64,000 bases of DNA from Paenibacillus elgii NBRC 100335 (GTDB taxonomy: Bacteria; Bacillota; Bacilli; Paenibacillales; NBRC-103111). Location of the stretch: NCBI RefSeq assembly GCF_004000865.1, contig NZ_BIMB01000002.1, positions 1 through 64,000 on the forward strand, read 5' to 3'. A model generated the notes under the pieces. It did no database searches, had not been told where the DNA came from, and was given only the letters and a program-made list of their open reading frames with translations. The position numbers were made by a program, and so were the translations under genes. Shown in pieces: positions 1 to 8,677 of the stretch. How positions within the stretch are numbered: the first letter of the stretch is position 1; every line of letters starts with the position of its first letter.

Positions 1-40
1 GTCCGAGACAGGCTCTTTATTCTTTCTGCCAGCGACAGCG

Positions 41-634
41 TTACGGCACAAGCAAGCTGTCCAGATGCCGCGAAATGATCCCCGCAATTTCATCCGCACG
101 GATAACCTCGGGCGCGATGACGCCGTGTACGAGCAGTCCGTCCACCAACGCGTGGAACCGTTTCGCTTCCAGCTCCGTGTCAAGCCCCGGCTTCAGCAGC
201 TGCGACTCGACGAGGAATTCGAAGACGTTGCGGAACACGTCCCGCAGCGAATCGTGAATTTCCCGGCTCAGCGGCCTCAAGTCCGGCTCGGTCAGAGCAA
301 AAGTCGAAAAGGCCACCCAGATTTGACTTTCCGCCAAGCGGTCTTCGTCCAGCGGCACGATTTGACCGATAAGCGTTTCGATATTTCTCCGGGGATCGCC
401 GTCCTGCGGCAGCGACTGTATACGTTTTTTTATTCGTTCGGCGACAAGCCGCATGGAGAAAGCCAATAAAGCCGGTTGCGAATCGAAGTAATGACGCAGC
501 GAGCCAAGAGACATGCCGGCTTCCCTGGCGACACTGCGCACGCTGACCCCTTCCAGCCCTTCCCGGCGAATAATCCGCCACACCGCTTCCGCCAACTGCT
601 CCCGTCGTTCTTCATGATTTACGATTTTAGGCAT
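41..634 (-). CDS. TetR/AcrR family transcriptional regulator
   Basis: A 197-residue one-component repressor. The N-terminal helix-turn-helix covers about residues 10-55, with the family pattern EGLEGVSVRSVAREAGMS followed by LGSLRHYF. The C-terminal half is the all-helical ligand and dimer domain of the BetI/PksA-like subgroup. The ATG is about 100 bp from the divergent membrane-protein gene at 738. That gap holds an ATACA-AG-TGTAT palindrome (698-709) that could be its operator, so control of itself and the membrane gene is plausible. The ligand cannot be read from sequence. Fold and role are sure; the target is inferred. Confidence 0.9.
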   Translation of the reverse strand: MPKIVNHEERREQLAEAVWRIIRREGLEGVSVRSVAREAGMSLGSLRHYFDSQPALLAFSMRLVAERIKKRIQSLPQDGDPRRNIETLIGQIVPLDEDRLAESQIWVAFSTFALTEPDLRPLSREIHDSLRDVFRNVFEFLVESQLLKPGLDTELEAKRFHALVDGLLVHGVIAPEVIRADEIAGIISRHLDSLLVP

Positions 635-697
635 GTCCCGATTATAGCACGGTTGTTTTTTTTAATACAACAATGCTAAAATAAACCCTGCTTAGTA

Positions 698-709
698 ATA
701 CAAGTGTAT
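698..709. promoter_or_regulatory. candidate TetR operator palindrome
   Basis: A perfect inverted repeat, ATACA and TGTAT around AG, lies between the divergent TetR gene and the membrane-protein gene. Its position suits a shared operator. It is short, so it could be chance in an AT-rich gap. Confidence 0.3.
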
Positions 710-737
710 CAAAAAAAGAAAAGAAAGGACTGATTGT

Positions 738-1271
738 ATGACGATAGCTGCATTTATTATCGGTTGTGAAATTGGCTTCTGGGTGTTCGTCGTCGCCGGA
801 CTTGTCTTCCGCTATATTTTGGGCATGAAACGAATCGGAGCTCTTTTGCTGGTCGCCACGCCGGTGGTCGATCTGGTCCTGATTATCGCGACCGTCATTG
901 ATTTGCGCAACGGGGCGACCGCGAGCTTCGTACACAGCCTCGCCGCCGTCTATATCGGCGTATCCGTCGCCTTCGGACACCGGATGATCCGGTGGGCCGA
1001 CACACGGTTCGCACATCGGTTCGCAGGGGCCCCGGCGCCCGAACCTAAGCCGAAGCACGGCCCCGCCCATGCCCGTCGCGAGCGGCAGTCGTGGTTTCTT
1101 CACCTGCTGGCCTGGATGATCGGCAGCGTGACTCTGCTCGGCATGATCTGGTTCGTCGACGACGAAAGCCGGACGGCAGAGTTGTGGGGCATGATCTCGC
1201 GCTGGGCGATCATACTGGGGATCGACTTTATATGGAGCTTCAGCTATACCTTCTGGCCCAAAAAAGCATAG
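738..1271 (+). CDS. multi-pass integral membrane protein of unknown function
   Basis: A 177-residue protein with about five hydrophobic segments (residues 3-25, 32-52, 60-80, 118-140 and 150-170). A charged, proline-rich cytoplasmic loop near residues 90-115 (APAPEPKPKHG) splits them. The ATG follows AAAGGA by about nine bases. I do not recognise a family with confidence. Divergence from a TetR gene suggests the regulator may control it, as for many small membrane or efflux-associated proteins, but no transport motif is visible. Confidence 0.75.
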   Translation: MTIAAFIIGCEIGFWVFVVAGLVFRYILGMKRIGALLLVATPVVDLVLIIATVIDLRNGATASFVHSLAAVYIGVSVAFGHRMIRWADTRFAHRFAGAPAPEPKPKHGPAHARRERQSWFLHLLAWMIGSVTLLGMIWFVDDESRTAELWGMISRWAIILGIDFIWSFSYTFWPKKA

Positions 1272-1461
1272 CCGGATTTAGCTGAAACCTTATGCTCTTC
1301 TCGCACGTAAGAGTAAGACAATCGTACATTTTTTGCCAAAAGGAGATCGATGCTCATGCCTCGCCTAAAAATCCCCCGTTAACCCCGGGGACCGCCGCCT
1401 CCGTTCGTTCGAAGCCATGCGTGAAACCAATCCCATATTTTACCAAGGAGCGTGCAAACGA

Positions 1462-2226
1462 ATGAACGGACCACAGGCGGTAACCAAAGAAGAAAGACGG
1501 GCCATTGCCCGTGAAATTGCCGACCGGCTTAAGCAGGTTTACGGCGACAGCATTAAAGCGCTCGGCCTCTACGGCTCCATGGCGCGCGGCACGGACGGGC
1601 CGTTCTCGGACACCGAGATGCTTTGCGTACTCCGCTCGGGAGACGAGCCGGTCGACTTCAGCCACGAATGGGCGTCTGGGGCCTGGAAAGCCGAGGTGAA
1701 CGTGTACAGCGAGGAAGTGCTGCTGCAGTACGCCCGGACCGTCGAGGATACATGGCCTCTGTCCCACGGCGCCTTCCTTACGGCTCTGCCGCTGTACGAC
1801 CCGGACGGCTTTTTCGATGACCTGAAAGCAGCAGTCCTATCACCGGACGAAGCCGATTTCCGGGAAAATATCCGAAGCATTCTGGTCGGCGAAATGTTCG
1901 AATTCGCCGGTAAATGGCGTAATGCGAACGCCCAGGGCCCGCGGACTTACCTGCCTTATCTGGCTATGGAAACCGCGCATTACGGCGCGATGCTCATCGG
2001 GCTGCATCATCGGACGACCTACTCAACGGGAGCCAAGGTCATTCCCGAAGCAATGACCCTGCCCAACCGGCCTGACGGCTTCGATGCGCTGGCACAGCTC
2101 GTACTGTCCGGCGAGCTGTCCGACCCGGACCGCGTCTTTCTGGCATGCGAGGCTTTCTGGAGCGGCCTGCAAGCGTGGGCGGAAGAACACGACTATGCGT
2201 TTATCACGGAACAAATTCCATTTTAA
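1462..2226 (+). CDS. ANT(4')-like aminoglycoside nucleotidyltransferase
   Basis: The 254-residue product aligns by eye along its whole length with staphylococcal kanamycin nucleotidyltransferase (ANT(4')-I, about 253 residues). Both begin MNGP, carry a GSMARGTDGPFSDTEM nucleotidyltransferase signature, share FSHEWASGAWKAEVN and FEFAGKWRN blocks, and end QIPF or RIPF. The metal-binding Asp50 and Glu52 of the signature are present. The family transfers AMP to the 4'-hydroxyl of aminoglycosides such as kanamycin. The ATG at 1462 was chosen over an upstream in-frame ATG because AAGGAG lies 11 bases before it and the known proteins start there. It sits alone, with a strong terminator downstream and no mobile element nearby, so it looks like a resident chromosomal homologue. 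Activity on drugs is not proven. Confidence 0.9.
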   Translation: MNGPQAVTKEERRAIAREIADRLKQVYGDSIKALGLYGSMARGTDGPFSDTEMLCVLRSGDEPVDFSHEWASGAWKAEVNVYSEEVLLQYARTVEDTWPLSHGAFLTALPLYDPDGFFDDLKAAVLSPDEADFRENIRSILVGEMFEFAGKWRNANAQGPRTYLPYLAMETAHYGAMLIGLHHRTTYSTGAKVIPEAMTLPNRPDGFDALAQLVLSGELSDPDRVFLACEAFWSGLQAWAEEHDYAFITEQIPF

Positions 2227-2240
2227 AAGCAATACGGCTT

Positions 2241-2270
2241 AAAGGCCCGCATCCGCTGCGGGCCTTTTCT
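2241..2270 (+). terminator. rho-independent terminator after the ANT(4')-like gene
   Basis: The arms AAAGGCCCGC and GCGGGCCTTTT flank a seven-base loop and run into a T-rich tail, 14 bases after the stop codon. Confidence 0.85.
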
Positions 2271-2291
2271 ATGCCTGCGGAGATTTTTATA

Positions 2292-2320
2292 TTGACTGTA
2301 CGTTCAGTCATAAATTATAC
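2292..2320 (+). promoter_or_regulatory. sigma-A promoter with overlapping TetR operator
   Basis: A -35 box TTGACT (2292-2297) and a -10 box TTATAC (2315-2320) are 17 bp apart. The -35 box is buried in a perfect inverted repeat, TGACTG-TACGTT-CAGTCA (2293-2310). This resembles operators of QacR-like TetR proteins. It drives the hydrolase-TetR operon, so binding by the operon's own TetR product would block RNA polymerase. That autoregulation is inferred from position and symmetry. Confidence 0.7.
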
Positions 2321-2428
2321 TAAAGCTGCAAGGACCATGGCATCTTTTCCCTTCGGTTCGGTTAAGCGTCACGGTCCGGTCATCATTTTATCCGCTGTTG
2401 CGGAAAATACGTCTAAGGAGGAATCACG

Positions 2429-3181
2429 ATGGATCTTCACTACGAAATTCATGGTGCGGGCGACGAGACGATCGTCCTGCTACACGGGGGCGGGACAGAT
2501 ATGCGCACCTGGCGATTCGTCATTCCGAGGCTTGCGGCGAACTATCGGGTCATTGCATTCGACGGTCGGGGAGCCGGACAATCGCCGGCGCCTGTCGAGC
2601 CCGCCAATTACGTTGAGGATGTAAAAATGGTTCTTGACCACTTCGGCCTGGAAAAGGCCATACTCGTCGGCCATTCCATGGGCGGCCAGATTGCCGTCGA
2701 CTTCGACCTGACGTACCCCGAGCGGGTATCCAAGCTCGGGCTTATCGCCTGCTCCGTTACGGGCTTCCGGAATGCGCCGGACATTGAGGAGCGGTTCCAG
2801 CGCGTTCTCGCCGCGGTGCCGGATGTGGAAAAAATGACCGAGTTTTCGCTTGATTTTCCGTCCTATGACGTCGTCAAAGCAAGTCCGCATCTAGAGCTTA
2901 TGACCGAGATGATTCGACACAATATCAAGCGATGGTTCGATTGGAAAAGCGGCGAATCGGTATGGCCCCAGCCTCCCGCCATCGAAAGGCTGGACCGGCT
3001 TGCGGCGCCGACTTTGTTCATGATCGGCACACTCGACCGCCCAGACCTGTTCCCGCTCGCCGAGCAATTCGGGCAGCTTCCGAATGCCCGCCTCGTGTGG
3101 ATCGACGGCGCGGATCATATGCTTATGCTCACCCATCCCGACGAGGTCTCCCATACGATTTTGCAGTTTCTGGAGGAGTAA
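2429..3181 (+). CDS. alpha/beta hydrolase
   Basis: A 250-residue single-domain alpha/beta hydrolase. It has an HGGGTD oxyanion region (residues 20-25), the nucleophile elbow GHSMGG with Ser83, a probable acid Asp203 (GTLDRPD) and a catalytic His230 (DGADHML). The natural substrate is an ester or similar, unknown. The start follows AAGGAGGAATCACG with good spacing. It is the first gene of a two-gene operon; the TetR gene starts four bases after its stop. Such pairs often answer a toxic ester or hydrophobic compound. The enzyme class is sure, the substrate is not. Confidence 0.9.
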   Translation: MDLHYEIHGAGDETIVLLHGGGTDMRTWRFVIPRLAANYRVIAFDGRGAGQSPAPVEPANYVEDVKMVLDHFGLEKAILVGHSMGGQIAVDFDLTYPERVSKLGLIACSVTGFRNAPDIEERFQRVLAAVPDVEKMTEFSLDFPSYDVVKASPHLELMTEMIRHNIKRWFDWKSGESVWPQPPAIERLDRLAAPTLFMIGTLDRPDLFPLAEQFGQLPNARLVWIDGADHMLMLTHPDEVSHTILQFLEE

Positions 3182-3185
3182 CGAC

Positions 3186-3797
3186 ATGCCCCGAACGCCA
3201 GAGGAAAACGAACGGATTCGCCGCGCCGCCCGAGATAAAATTTTACACGCGGCCACGGAGCTTTTTATCGAGAAAGGATTTCATTCCGCCTCCATCGACG
3301 ATGTAGCCAAGCGAGCGGACATTTCAAAGGGCCTGCTCTACAATTATTTCAAAGGCAAAGAGGAGCTCTTGGCCGCCATGGTCGATCTTCGTATCGAAGA
3401 GGTGCTCGAAGTGATGCAGGCCGCGGCTGCCAAAGAAACCCCTGCCGAGCAGCTGCGCCATATCGTTGAAGGGGCGCTGGACAACGTCCGCGAGCAGCCG
3501 GAAGTATTCCGCTTCTATTTGAACTTGTTCACCTGTCCGAGACAGGATGAAGTCGTGGCCAGGCACGGAAACCGACTGCTGGGCGCCTACGCGGAGCAGT
3601 TCGAGGCCCAATGCGAAATGTTCGGCAAGCTGGGGGCTCCCGATCCCCGGAAACGGTCCCTTCACTTCTCCTCGACGCTCCAAGGCATCATGCTGATGTA
3701 TACTAACTATCCTTCGGGGTTCCCGCTGGACGACATGAAGGCGCAAACGATCGAGGAGTTTTGCGGCAATCGGAATTTGCAGCCGGACGGCTCCTGA
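3186..3797 (+). CDS. TetR/AcrR family regulator of the hydrolase operon
   Basis: A 203-residue TetR protein. The DNA-binding domain at about residues 15-60 has the typical ATELFIEKGFHSASIDDVA and ISKGLLYNYFKGKEELL pattern. The rest is a helical sensor domain. The ATG at 3186 is preferred to an upstream in-frame start because it begins four bases after the hydrolase stop, with GGAGGAG just upstream. The palindrome over the operon promoter at 2293-2310 is the obvious binding site. Confidence 0.9.
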   Translation: MPRTPEENERIRRAARDKILHAATELFIEKGFHSASIDDVAKRADISKGLLYNYFKGKEELLAAMVDLRIEEVLEVMQAAAAKETPAEQLRHIVEGALDNVREQPEVFRFYLNLFTCPRQDEVVARHGNRLLGAYAEQFEAQCEMFGKLGAPDPRKRSLHFSSTLQGIMLMYTNYPSGFPLDDMKAQTIEEFCGNRNLQPDGS

Positions 3798-3845
3798 CTT
3801 CCCGCAGCTTCCGCTCCGTCGATAGGACGACGGCGGGAGCTCCTC

Positions 3846-4337
3846 CTATTCCAAGCCTTCTTCCCTTGTTCCAACAACACCATCGAACGGTTCGTTGCGC
3901 TCCAGAGTGCGGTTCAGCTTTTGCAGCATATCCCCGATTCCCCTGCTCCCGACCAGCGGAAAATAAATCCGTGTCTCCTCGGAAAACACCTCAGGAACGA
4001 TCTCGGTAAACTTTTTGCCGCCAAGCACGACAACTTCTTCAAAGCGGTCCAACCGTTTTTCGCTTACTTGACGTTTCAACTCGTGCAATGAAATGATTTC
4101 CGGGTGACCGCTGCCAAAGGCGACATTGTAATTTTCATAAAGTTTATCATCCGGAAGCAAAAAACCGTGCTTGGCCGACAATATCGCCCAATGGTCAAAA
4201 TAACGGTCCGCATACGCTTGACATTTTCGGTGAAGGGGAGAAATGTACGCCTGTTTGGCCGGGCAAGGACCCGACGGTGCGGCGGCGGTATCCCATATTT
4301 TTTTGGCTCCGCAAGGAATGATGCACAGTCTGTTCAC
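3846..4337 (-). CDS. DUF6884 family protein
   Basis: A 163-residue soluble protein. It has the marks of the DUF6884 family: an N-terminal IIPCGAKKIWD, a YISPLHRKCQAYA block and an ILSAKHGFLLPDDKLYENY block (residues 50-70). The Cys and Lys of the first motif and the Lys-His of the second are the likely active-site residues by conservation. Homologues resemble queuine/archaeosine tRNA-guanine transglycosylase-related uracil-DNA-glycosylase-like folds, but the biochemical role is unsettled and I assign none. It stands alone, convergent with the TetR gene at 3186. Confidence 0.75.
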   Translation of the reverse strand: MNRLCIIPCGAKKIWDTAAAPSGPCPAKQAYISPLHRKCQAYADRYFDHWAILSAKHGFLLPDDKLYENYNVAFGSGHPEIISLHELKRQVSEKRLDRFEEVVVLGGKKFTEIVPEVFSEETRIYFPLVGSRGIGDMLQKLNRTLERNEPFDGVVGTREEGLE

Positions 4338-4515
4338 GTTCGTCCCGCTCCTTCCGTCGTTGTGCGCAATAACCTGCGCTTCCTTAGCTGCCTGCCGCTA
4401 TTGCTTCGCCGCGGGAACGGTCATCCCCTTCTTTTTCCCGAACCTGCAACCTTCCCCCCTTCTCGGACGTATATCCATTATCTTCTATATTTTACTGAGC
4501 CGAGGTGGAAGCGAA

Positions 4516-7500
4516 ATGACAACGCATGTGAACATCGTACATTACCACCCTGATTATGCGGAAAGCGTAGCCGAGATGTGGAACCGAAGCCAAGACGAAT
4601 GGGGCGGCGGACCGGCCGTCCGGACAGCCGAGCAGATTCGCCAGGACGAGGAAAACTCGGATGCTTTGGCCGTCTTTCTCGCTGTCTGCGACGGTCAAGT
4701 CGTCGGATACTGCAGTTTGGGCGAATACCGCGAGGATACCGGCGCGCTGTACATCCAGCTGTTGAACGTACGCCCGGATTACCATGGCCGCAAAATCGGC
4801 AAAATACTCGTGCTGCGGGCGGTGGAGGAAACGATCCGCCTGGGCTGGCCTCGTGTCGATCTGTACACTTGGGAAGCCAATATGAAGGCGGTGCCGCTGT
4901 ACAAGAAATGCGGCTTTTTCTGGGAAGACCGCGAGGACGCGACGCACTTCATGAACTTTATCCCCCAGGTGGCGGCTTGCGAAGCGCTTGCCCCCTATCT
5001 TCAAGATATCGATTGGTACGCCGATTTGAAGCGGACGATCGAAGTGAAACCGGACGGCCATAAAGCGAACGGCTTCGATACATACACTTACGCGTGGTCC
5101 AAGAACGGTCAATCGCTTCGCGTCGATATCGAGCGCAGAGGCCGCGGCATCTGCCTCATCGAAACGAAGGACTACTTGCTGTCCGCCGCCGCCGAACAGG
5201 CCGAGCCGGTGTTCGGAAGCGAGTATACTATAGAATACCGCATCGTGAACAAATCGGGCGCCCCGCTTAAGCTTGAGCTCCAGGGCGAATCGGACCGGAA
5301 TGTGACCTTCGATTGGAAAAGCGAGCTGCAAGTGGACGGCGAAGAACAGATCGCCGCGCGCTTCTTCGTCGGAGCCATCGAGGAAGAGCAGAGCGAATGG
5401 CGTACCTGCCCGGCCGTGCAGACGCGGGTGCGAATTAACGGCCTGGAAGCGCTGCTCAAGGTCGGCGTCGTGCCGAAATTTCCGGCCGGCCTGACGATGC
5501 GGGTGCCGGATGCAAGGCATGCGCTTGGCGGGGATTACGTCCTGTACCTCGATATGGAAAACCATTTCCCCGAGACGGTCTCGTTCTCCTTCGAGCTGCC
5601 GGAACAAGCTTGGCTTGCGCTCGGGCAACGGGCTTTCGAAGCGCGCCTGACCGCGAAGGAGCGGATCTCGTTGGCGGTTCCGTACCGCCTGCTCGACCAC
5701 GGCTTCTACCAAGCCCTGCTTCAAATCCGGGCCGTTCCGGACAACGGGCCGGAGGTGACGTTCACCCGTTTCGTTGGCGGAGCCTTCGGGGGACCCGGGG
5801 CGATGTTTACCGGAGAGACGGAGGACAACCGGGTTGCCGTGAACGGCAGCTATGAGATCGAATACGATAAAGATCACAACGAAACGTTCCTTCGGGCCTG
5901 GAACCGGAAGGACGAGCGGATCATGCTGCTCCCGCCGTCGATAGGCAAGCCGTATTCCGCCGAGTTTACCCAAAAGAAGCCGATACGTGTGGAGCCAAAA
6001 GAAGAACGGGGAGCGGTCGGCTTCCGCCATACGTACCGCTCGGATGCGTTCCCGCAGCTGCTGCTGCATCTTCACACGCTCCTGTACGCCGACGGAACGG
6101 CGAAGCTGTGGCAGGATCTGGAAAACGACTCGGACGCCCCCGTCGTCAGCGAAATGTGGGTCTCCCAGCGCATTCGTCACGACTTGTACGGAATCGTTCT
6201 GCCTTATGACGGTCAAATCGTCGAAACGACCGAATCCCACGGCATCGATTTCGAGTACTGGGACGGCTCCAAAATTAGCGAGCCTTGGCTCTTCGCCCGC
6301 GGCGCCAGAAGCGCAAACGGAATTTGCTGGTCCGATAATCACCGGATGAATATGGGCGATTGGTATTTGGAGCTGGAAACCCCCTTCGGACGGCTGGAAG
6401 CCGGAGAAACGAAAGCCTCGGATACGATCTTCTTGTCTATGGGCGGGTTCGACGATTGGACCTCGCTCCGGGATTTTGCCCTGAAGCGCATCGGGCAGGA
6501 AACGACTCCGCCGCCGATCGGCCATGTGGAGCTGACGGCCAATGAAGGAAATCCGTTCGTGCAGCCAGACGCGGAGGAAGTGCCGGTCACGCTTCGGGAT
6601 GCGAAGCAGACCGTATGGGAAGGCGAGCTCTCCGCCCGCTACATGGATCCGGCCGAAACGCCGGAGCAGGTGCATTTGTCGCCTGACGAAGAGGCGGCGG
6701 AAGCCCGCTTCATGCTGCCTCGTCCGGCATCCCGCTGCCGCGTGGTCCGGGTGGAAGCGCGTCTAGGCGCGCATGAAGAGGCGTATCATGCCGCCTTGTT
6801 CCCGGTTTCCAGCGGAGAAGTCAGCGGTACGACATCGACCGAAGCCGGATATTCGGTGCTTGAAGCCGACAACGGAATCATTTGCATTTCCGCAGCGGCC
6901 GACTACTACCCTGGGCTGCGGTCGCTAGCGGTCGGGGGCCGGGAATGGCTCGCTTCCGGGTTTCCCGAATACGGGGCGAAGTCGTGGTGGAATCCTTGGA
7001 CCGGCGGCTTGACCGGCCAATTCGACGAGATGGGGCCGTTATCCGTGCGCAAAGAAGAGCATTCCGCCTCCTTTGTCCGCCTCCCTGACGAGAAAGGCAA
7101 CGTGTGGGCGGGCATCCGGGTCCGTCAATCTGTCCGGAACCATGATACGTTCAAAGGGACGACCATGGACAGCTACTATTTGATGCTCCCCGGTGTACCG
7201 GTGCTCGCTTATATGACGGATATCCATCAGAACACGGGAACATATCTGGACAAATCGATGCTCAGCGAGCTGTTCCTTCGTCCTGACGAGACGGACGGCT
7301 ATGGGTGGCTGCAAACCTGCGCTCCGAACGGAAAAGCGCTGCGTTATCCCCTCGGAAAAGGGGAGCTCAGCGTGCGCGAGACGAAGGATTACGTGTTCGG
7401 ACTGGATAGCCAACCCGGAGTCATGCACCTCGTGACGGACGAGGCAGCCAACCGCCCTTCGGTTTATACGAACAAGGAGATCAGCTGCCTATCCTTCACG

Positions 7501-7653
7501 CAGAGAGTCCGCCTCCCTCACGGAAGCGTGAACCGCTCGGCTCCGGTGTTCCTCGTCTTCCCGGACGCCCCGCTGCCCGCGGACAGCTTGGAGGCTTTAC
7601 GCAGACTCGCCTTCCCTCTTATACTTGAAACCAGTGACACGGAAGGAGAGTAA
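4516..7653 (+). CDS. GNAT acetyltransferase domain fused to a large beta-rich C-terminal region
   Basis: The 1045-residue product begins with a GNAT domain (about residues 1-155). Its acetyl-CoA loop is VRPDYHGRKIGK and its end is AVPLYKKCGFFWEDR. About 890 residues follow with no obvious enzyme signature. They comprise an Ig-like segment (about 210-330) and two regions rich in Gly, Trp and aromatic residues (about 440-650 and 780-1030), as in carbohydrate-active beta-sandwich proteins. No signal peptide is seen, so it should be cytoplasmic. The ATG at 4516 follows GAGGTGG and starts the GNAT fold exactly; in-frame codons upstream lack such a site. An amidohydrolase starts six bases after its stop and is probably cotranscribed. 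Substrate unknown. Confidence 0.8.
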   Translation: MTTHVNIVHYHPDYAESVAEMWNRSQDEWGGGPAVRTAEQIRQDEENSDALAVFLAVCDGQVVGYCSLGEYREDTGALYIQLLNVRPDYHGRKIGKILVLRAVEETIRLGWPRVDLYTWEANMKAVPLYKKCGFFWEDREDATHFMNFIPQVAACEALAPYLQDIDWYADLKRTIEVKPDGHKANGFDTYTYAWSKNGQSLRVDIERRGRGICLIETKDYLLSAAAEQAEPVFGSEYTIEYRIVNKSGAPLKLELQGESDRNVTFDWKSELQVDGEEQIAARFFVGAIEEEQSEWRTCPAVQTRVRINGLEALLKVGVVPKFPAGLTMRVPDARHALGGDYVLYLDMENHFPETVSFSFELPEQAWLALGQRAFEARLTAKERISLAVPYRLLDHGFYQALLQIRAVPDNGPEVTFTRFVGGAFGGPGAMFTGETEDNRVAVNGSYEIEYDKDHNETFLRAWNRKDERIMLLPPSIGKPYSAEFTQKKPIRVEPKEERGAVGFRHTYRSDAFPQLLLHLHTLLYADGTAKLWQDLENDSDAPVVSEMWVSQRIRHDLYGIVLPYDGQIVETTESHGIDFEYWDGSKISEPWLFARGARSANGICWSDNHRMNMGDWYLELETPFGRLEAGETKASDTIFLSMGGFDDWTSLRDFALKRIGQETTPPPIGHVELTANEGNPFVQPDAEEVPVTLRDAKQTVWEGELSARYMDPAETPEQVHLSPDEEAAEARFMLPRPASRCRVVRVEARLGAHEEAYHAALFPVSSGEVSGTTSTEAGYSVLEADNGIICISAAADYYPGLRSLAVGGREWLASGFPEYGAKSWWNPWTGGLTGQFDEMGPLSVRKEEHSASFVRLPDEKGNVWAGIRVRQSVRNHDTFKGTTMDSYYLMLPGVPVLAYMTDIHQNTGTYLDKSMLSELFLRPDETDGYGWLQTCAPNGKALRYPLGKGELSVRETKDYVFGLDSQPGVMHLVTDEAANRPSVYTNKEISCLSFTQRVRLPHGSVNRSAPVFLVFPDAPLPADSLEALRRLAFPLILETSDTEGE

Positions 7654-7659
7654 TACGGA

Positions 7660-8517
7660 ATGAAAATCATTGATGCGCACATGCACTTGTCTCATATTGC
7701 TTCGTTCAAGGAAACGGCCGAAAACCGCTCGCATGTCGATTACTCTGTTGACGGGCTGCTGCGCGAATACGCCGAGAACGGCGTCGTGCTGGGGATCGGC
7801 ATGGGAGTGACGGAGACCGCCGCCGGAGGCTTCCCCGACCGGGAAGCCCCCACGCCGATGGGACTCGACATGGTGGAGTCGTATCCGGGGCAGATCGTGT
7901 ACTGCCCCGGCGTTAACCCGTTCAAGCTGGGCAACGCCGGACTGGATGAGCTGGAGCGAGCGCTGCAGCGGCCGGAAGCGGTCGGGATCAAAATTTACCT
8001 CGGCTACTATCCGTACTATGCCTATGATGACGTTTACCAGCCGGTCTACGAGCTGGCGAAGCAGTACAAGGTCCCGGTCGTCTACCATACGGGCGATACG
8101 TACTCGGAGCGCGGCCTGCTGAAATATTCCCACCCGCTGACGGTGGACGAGGTTGCCGTCGCCCACCGCGACGTCAACTTCATGATCGCCCACTTCGGCG
8201 ACCCGTGGGTGCTGGACGGAGCCGAGATCGTCTACAAGAACCGCAACGTATTCGCCGATTTGTCCGGCCTGATGGTTGGCGATGCCGCGGAATGCGCGCG
8301 GCTCAAGGATTCCCCGCTCTTCTTCGCCCATCTGCGCCACGCGGTGACGTATTGCGACCATTACGAAAAGATGCTGTTCGGCACGGACTGGCCGCTCGCC
8401 CCCGTGCAGCCTTACCTGCAATTCGTGCAGGAGTTGATTCCGGAGGCGTATCATGAGCACGTCTTTTACAAAACGGCCCTGCAGGTGTTTCCGAAAATCG
8501 CTCCGCTTGTGGAGTAA
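7660..8517 (+). CDS. amidohydrolase (TIM-barrel metal-dependent hydrolase)
   Basis: A 285-residue protein of the Amidohydro_2 type. Metal and catalytic features in order are DAHMHL (residues 5-10), VGIKIYLGYYP with a possible bridging Lys, VYHTGDT, MIAHFGDP and FGTDWPL. Family members hydrolyse or decarboxylate small cyclic or aryl acids. It follows the GNAT fusion gene by six bases with GGAAGGAG overlapping that gene's end, so the two form an operon. The pairing hints at a catabolic or modification step on one metabolite, which I cannot name. Confidence 0.85.
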   Translation: MKIIDAHMHLSHIASFKETAENRSHVDYSVDGLLREYAENGVVLGIGMGVTETAAGGFPDREAPTPMGLDMVESYPGQIVYCPGVNPFKLGNAGLDELERALQRPEAVGIKIYLGYYPYYAYDDVYQPVYELAKQYKVPVVYHTGDTYSERGLLKYSHPLTVDEVAVAHRDVNFMIAHFGDPWVLDGAEIVYKNRNVFADLSGLMVGDAAECARLKDSPLFFAHLRHAVTYCDHYEKMLFGTDWPLAPVQPYLQFVQELIPEAYHEHVFYKTALQVFPKIAPLVE

Positions 8518-8541
8518 CTGCAAATCCGACGCCGAAAACGC

Positions 8542-8581
8542 AAAAAAAATCCCCGCCTCGTCGATGGCAGCGACGGCGGGG
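8542..8581 (-). terminator. terminator of the RNA-repair operon
   Basis: Read on the minus strand, CCCCGCC and GGCGGGG arms, with an inner GTCG/CGAC pair, are followed by a run of T. It lies about 100 bases past the rtcB stop and closes the long minus-strand operon. Confidence 0.8.
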
Positions 8582-8677
8582 ACCAAAGATATATGTTAAG
8601 TAACGGGATCTTCTTTAGTATGCAGCCCGAAGCTTAAGCACACCTTAAAAGAAGTTCAAAATTTGATTAAAAGAGGC

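Noticed and set aside
4243-4515. Extended N-terminus of the GNAT fusion protein
   Set aside because: The extra 91 codons encode a low-quality, Cys- and Pro-rich stretch, while the ATG at 4516 has a ribosome binding site and begins the GNAT fold.
4492-6675. Long 727-codon minus-strand frame opposite the GNAT fusion gene
   Set aside because: It is a shadow of the high-GC codon pattern, with composition unlike protein, no family and no start signal.
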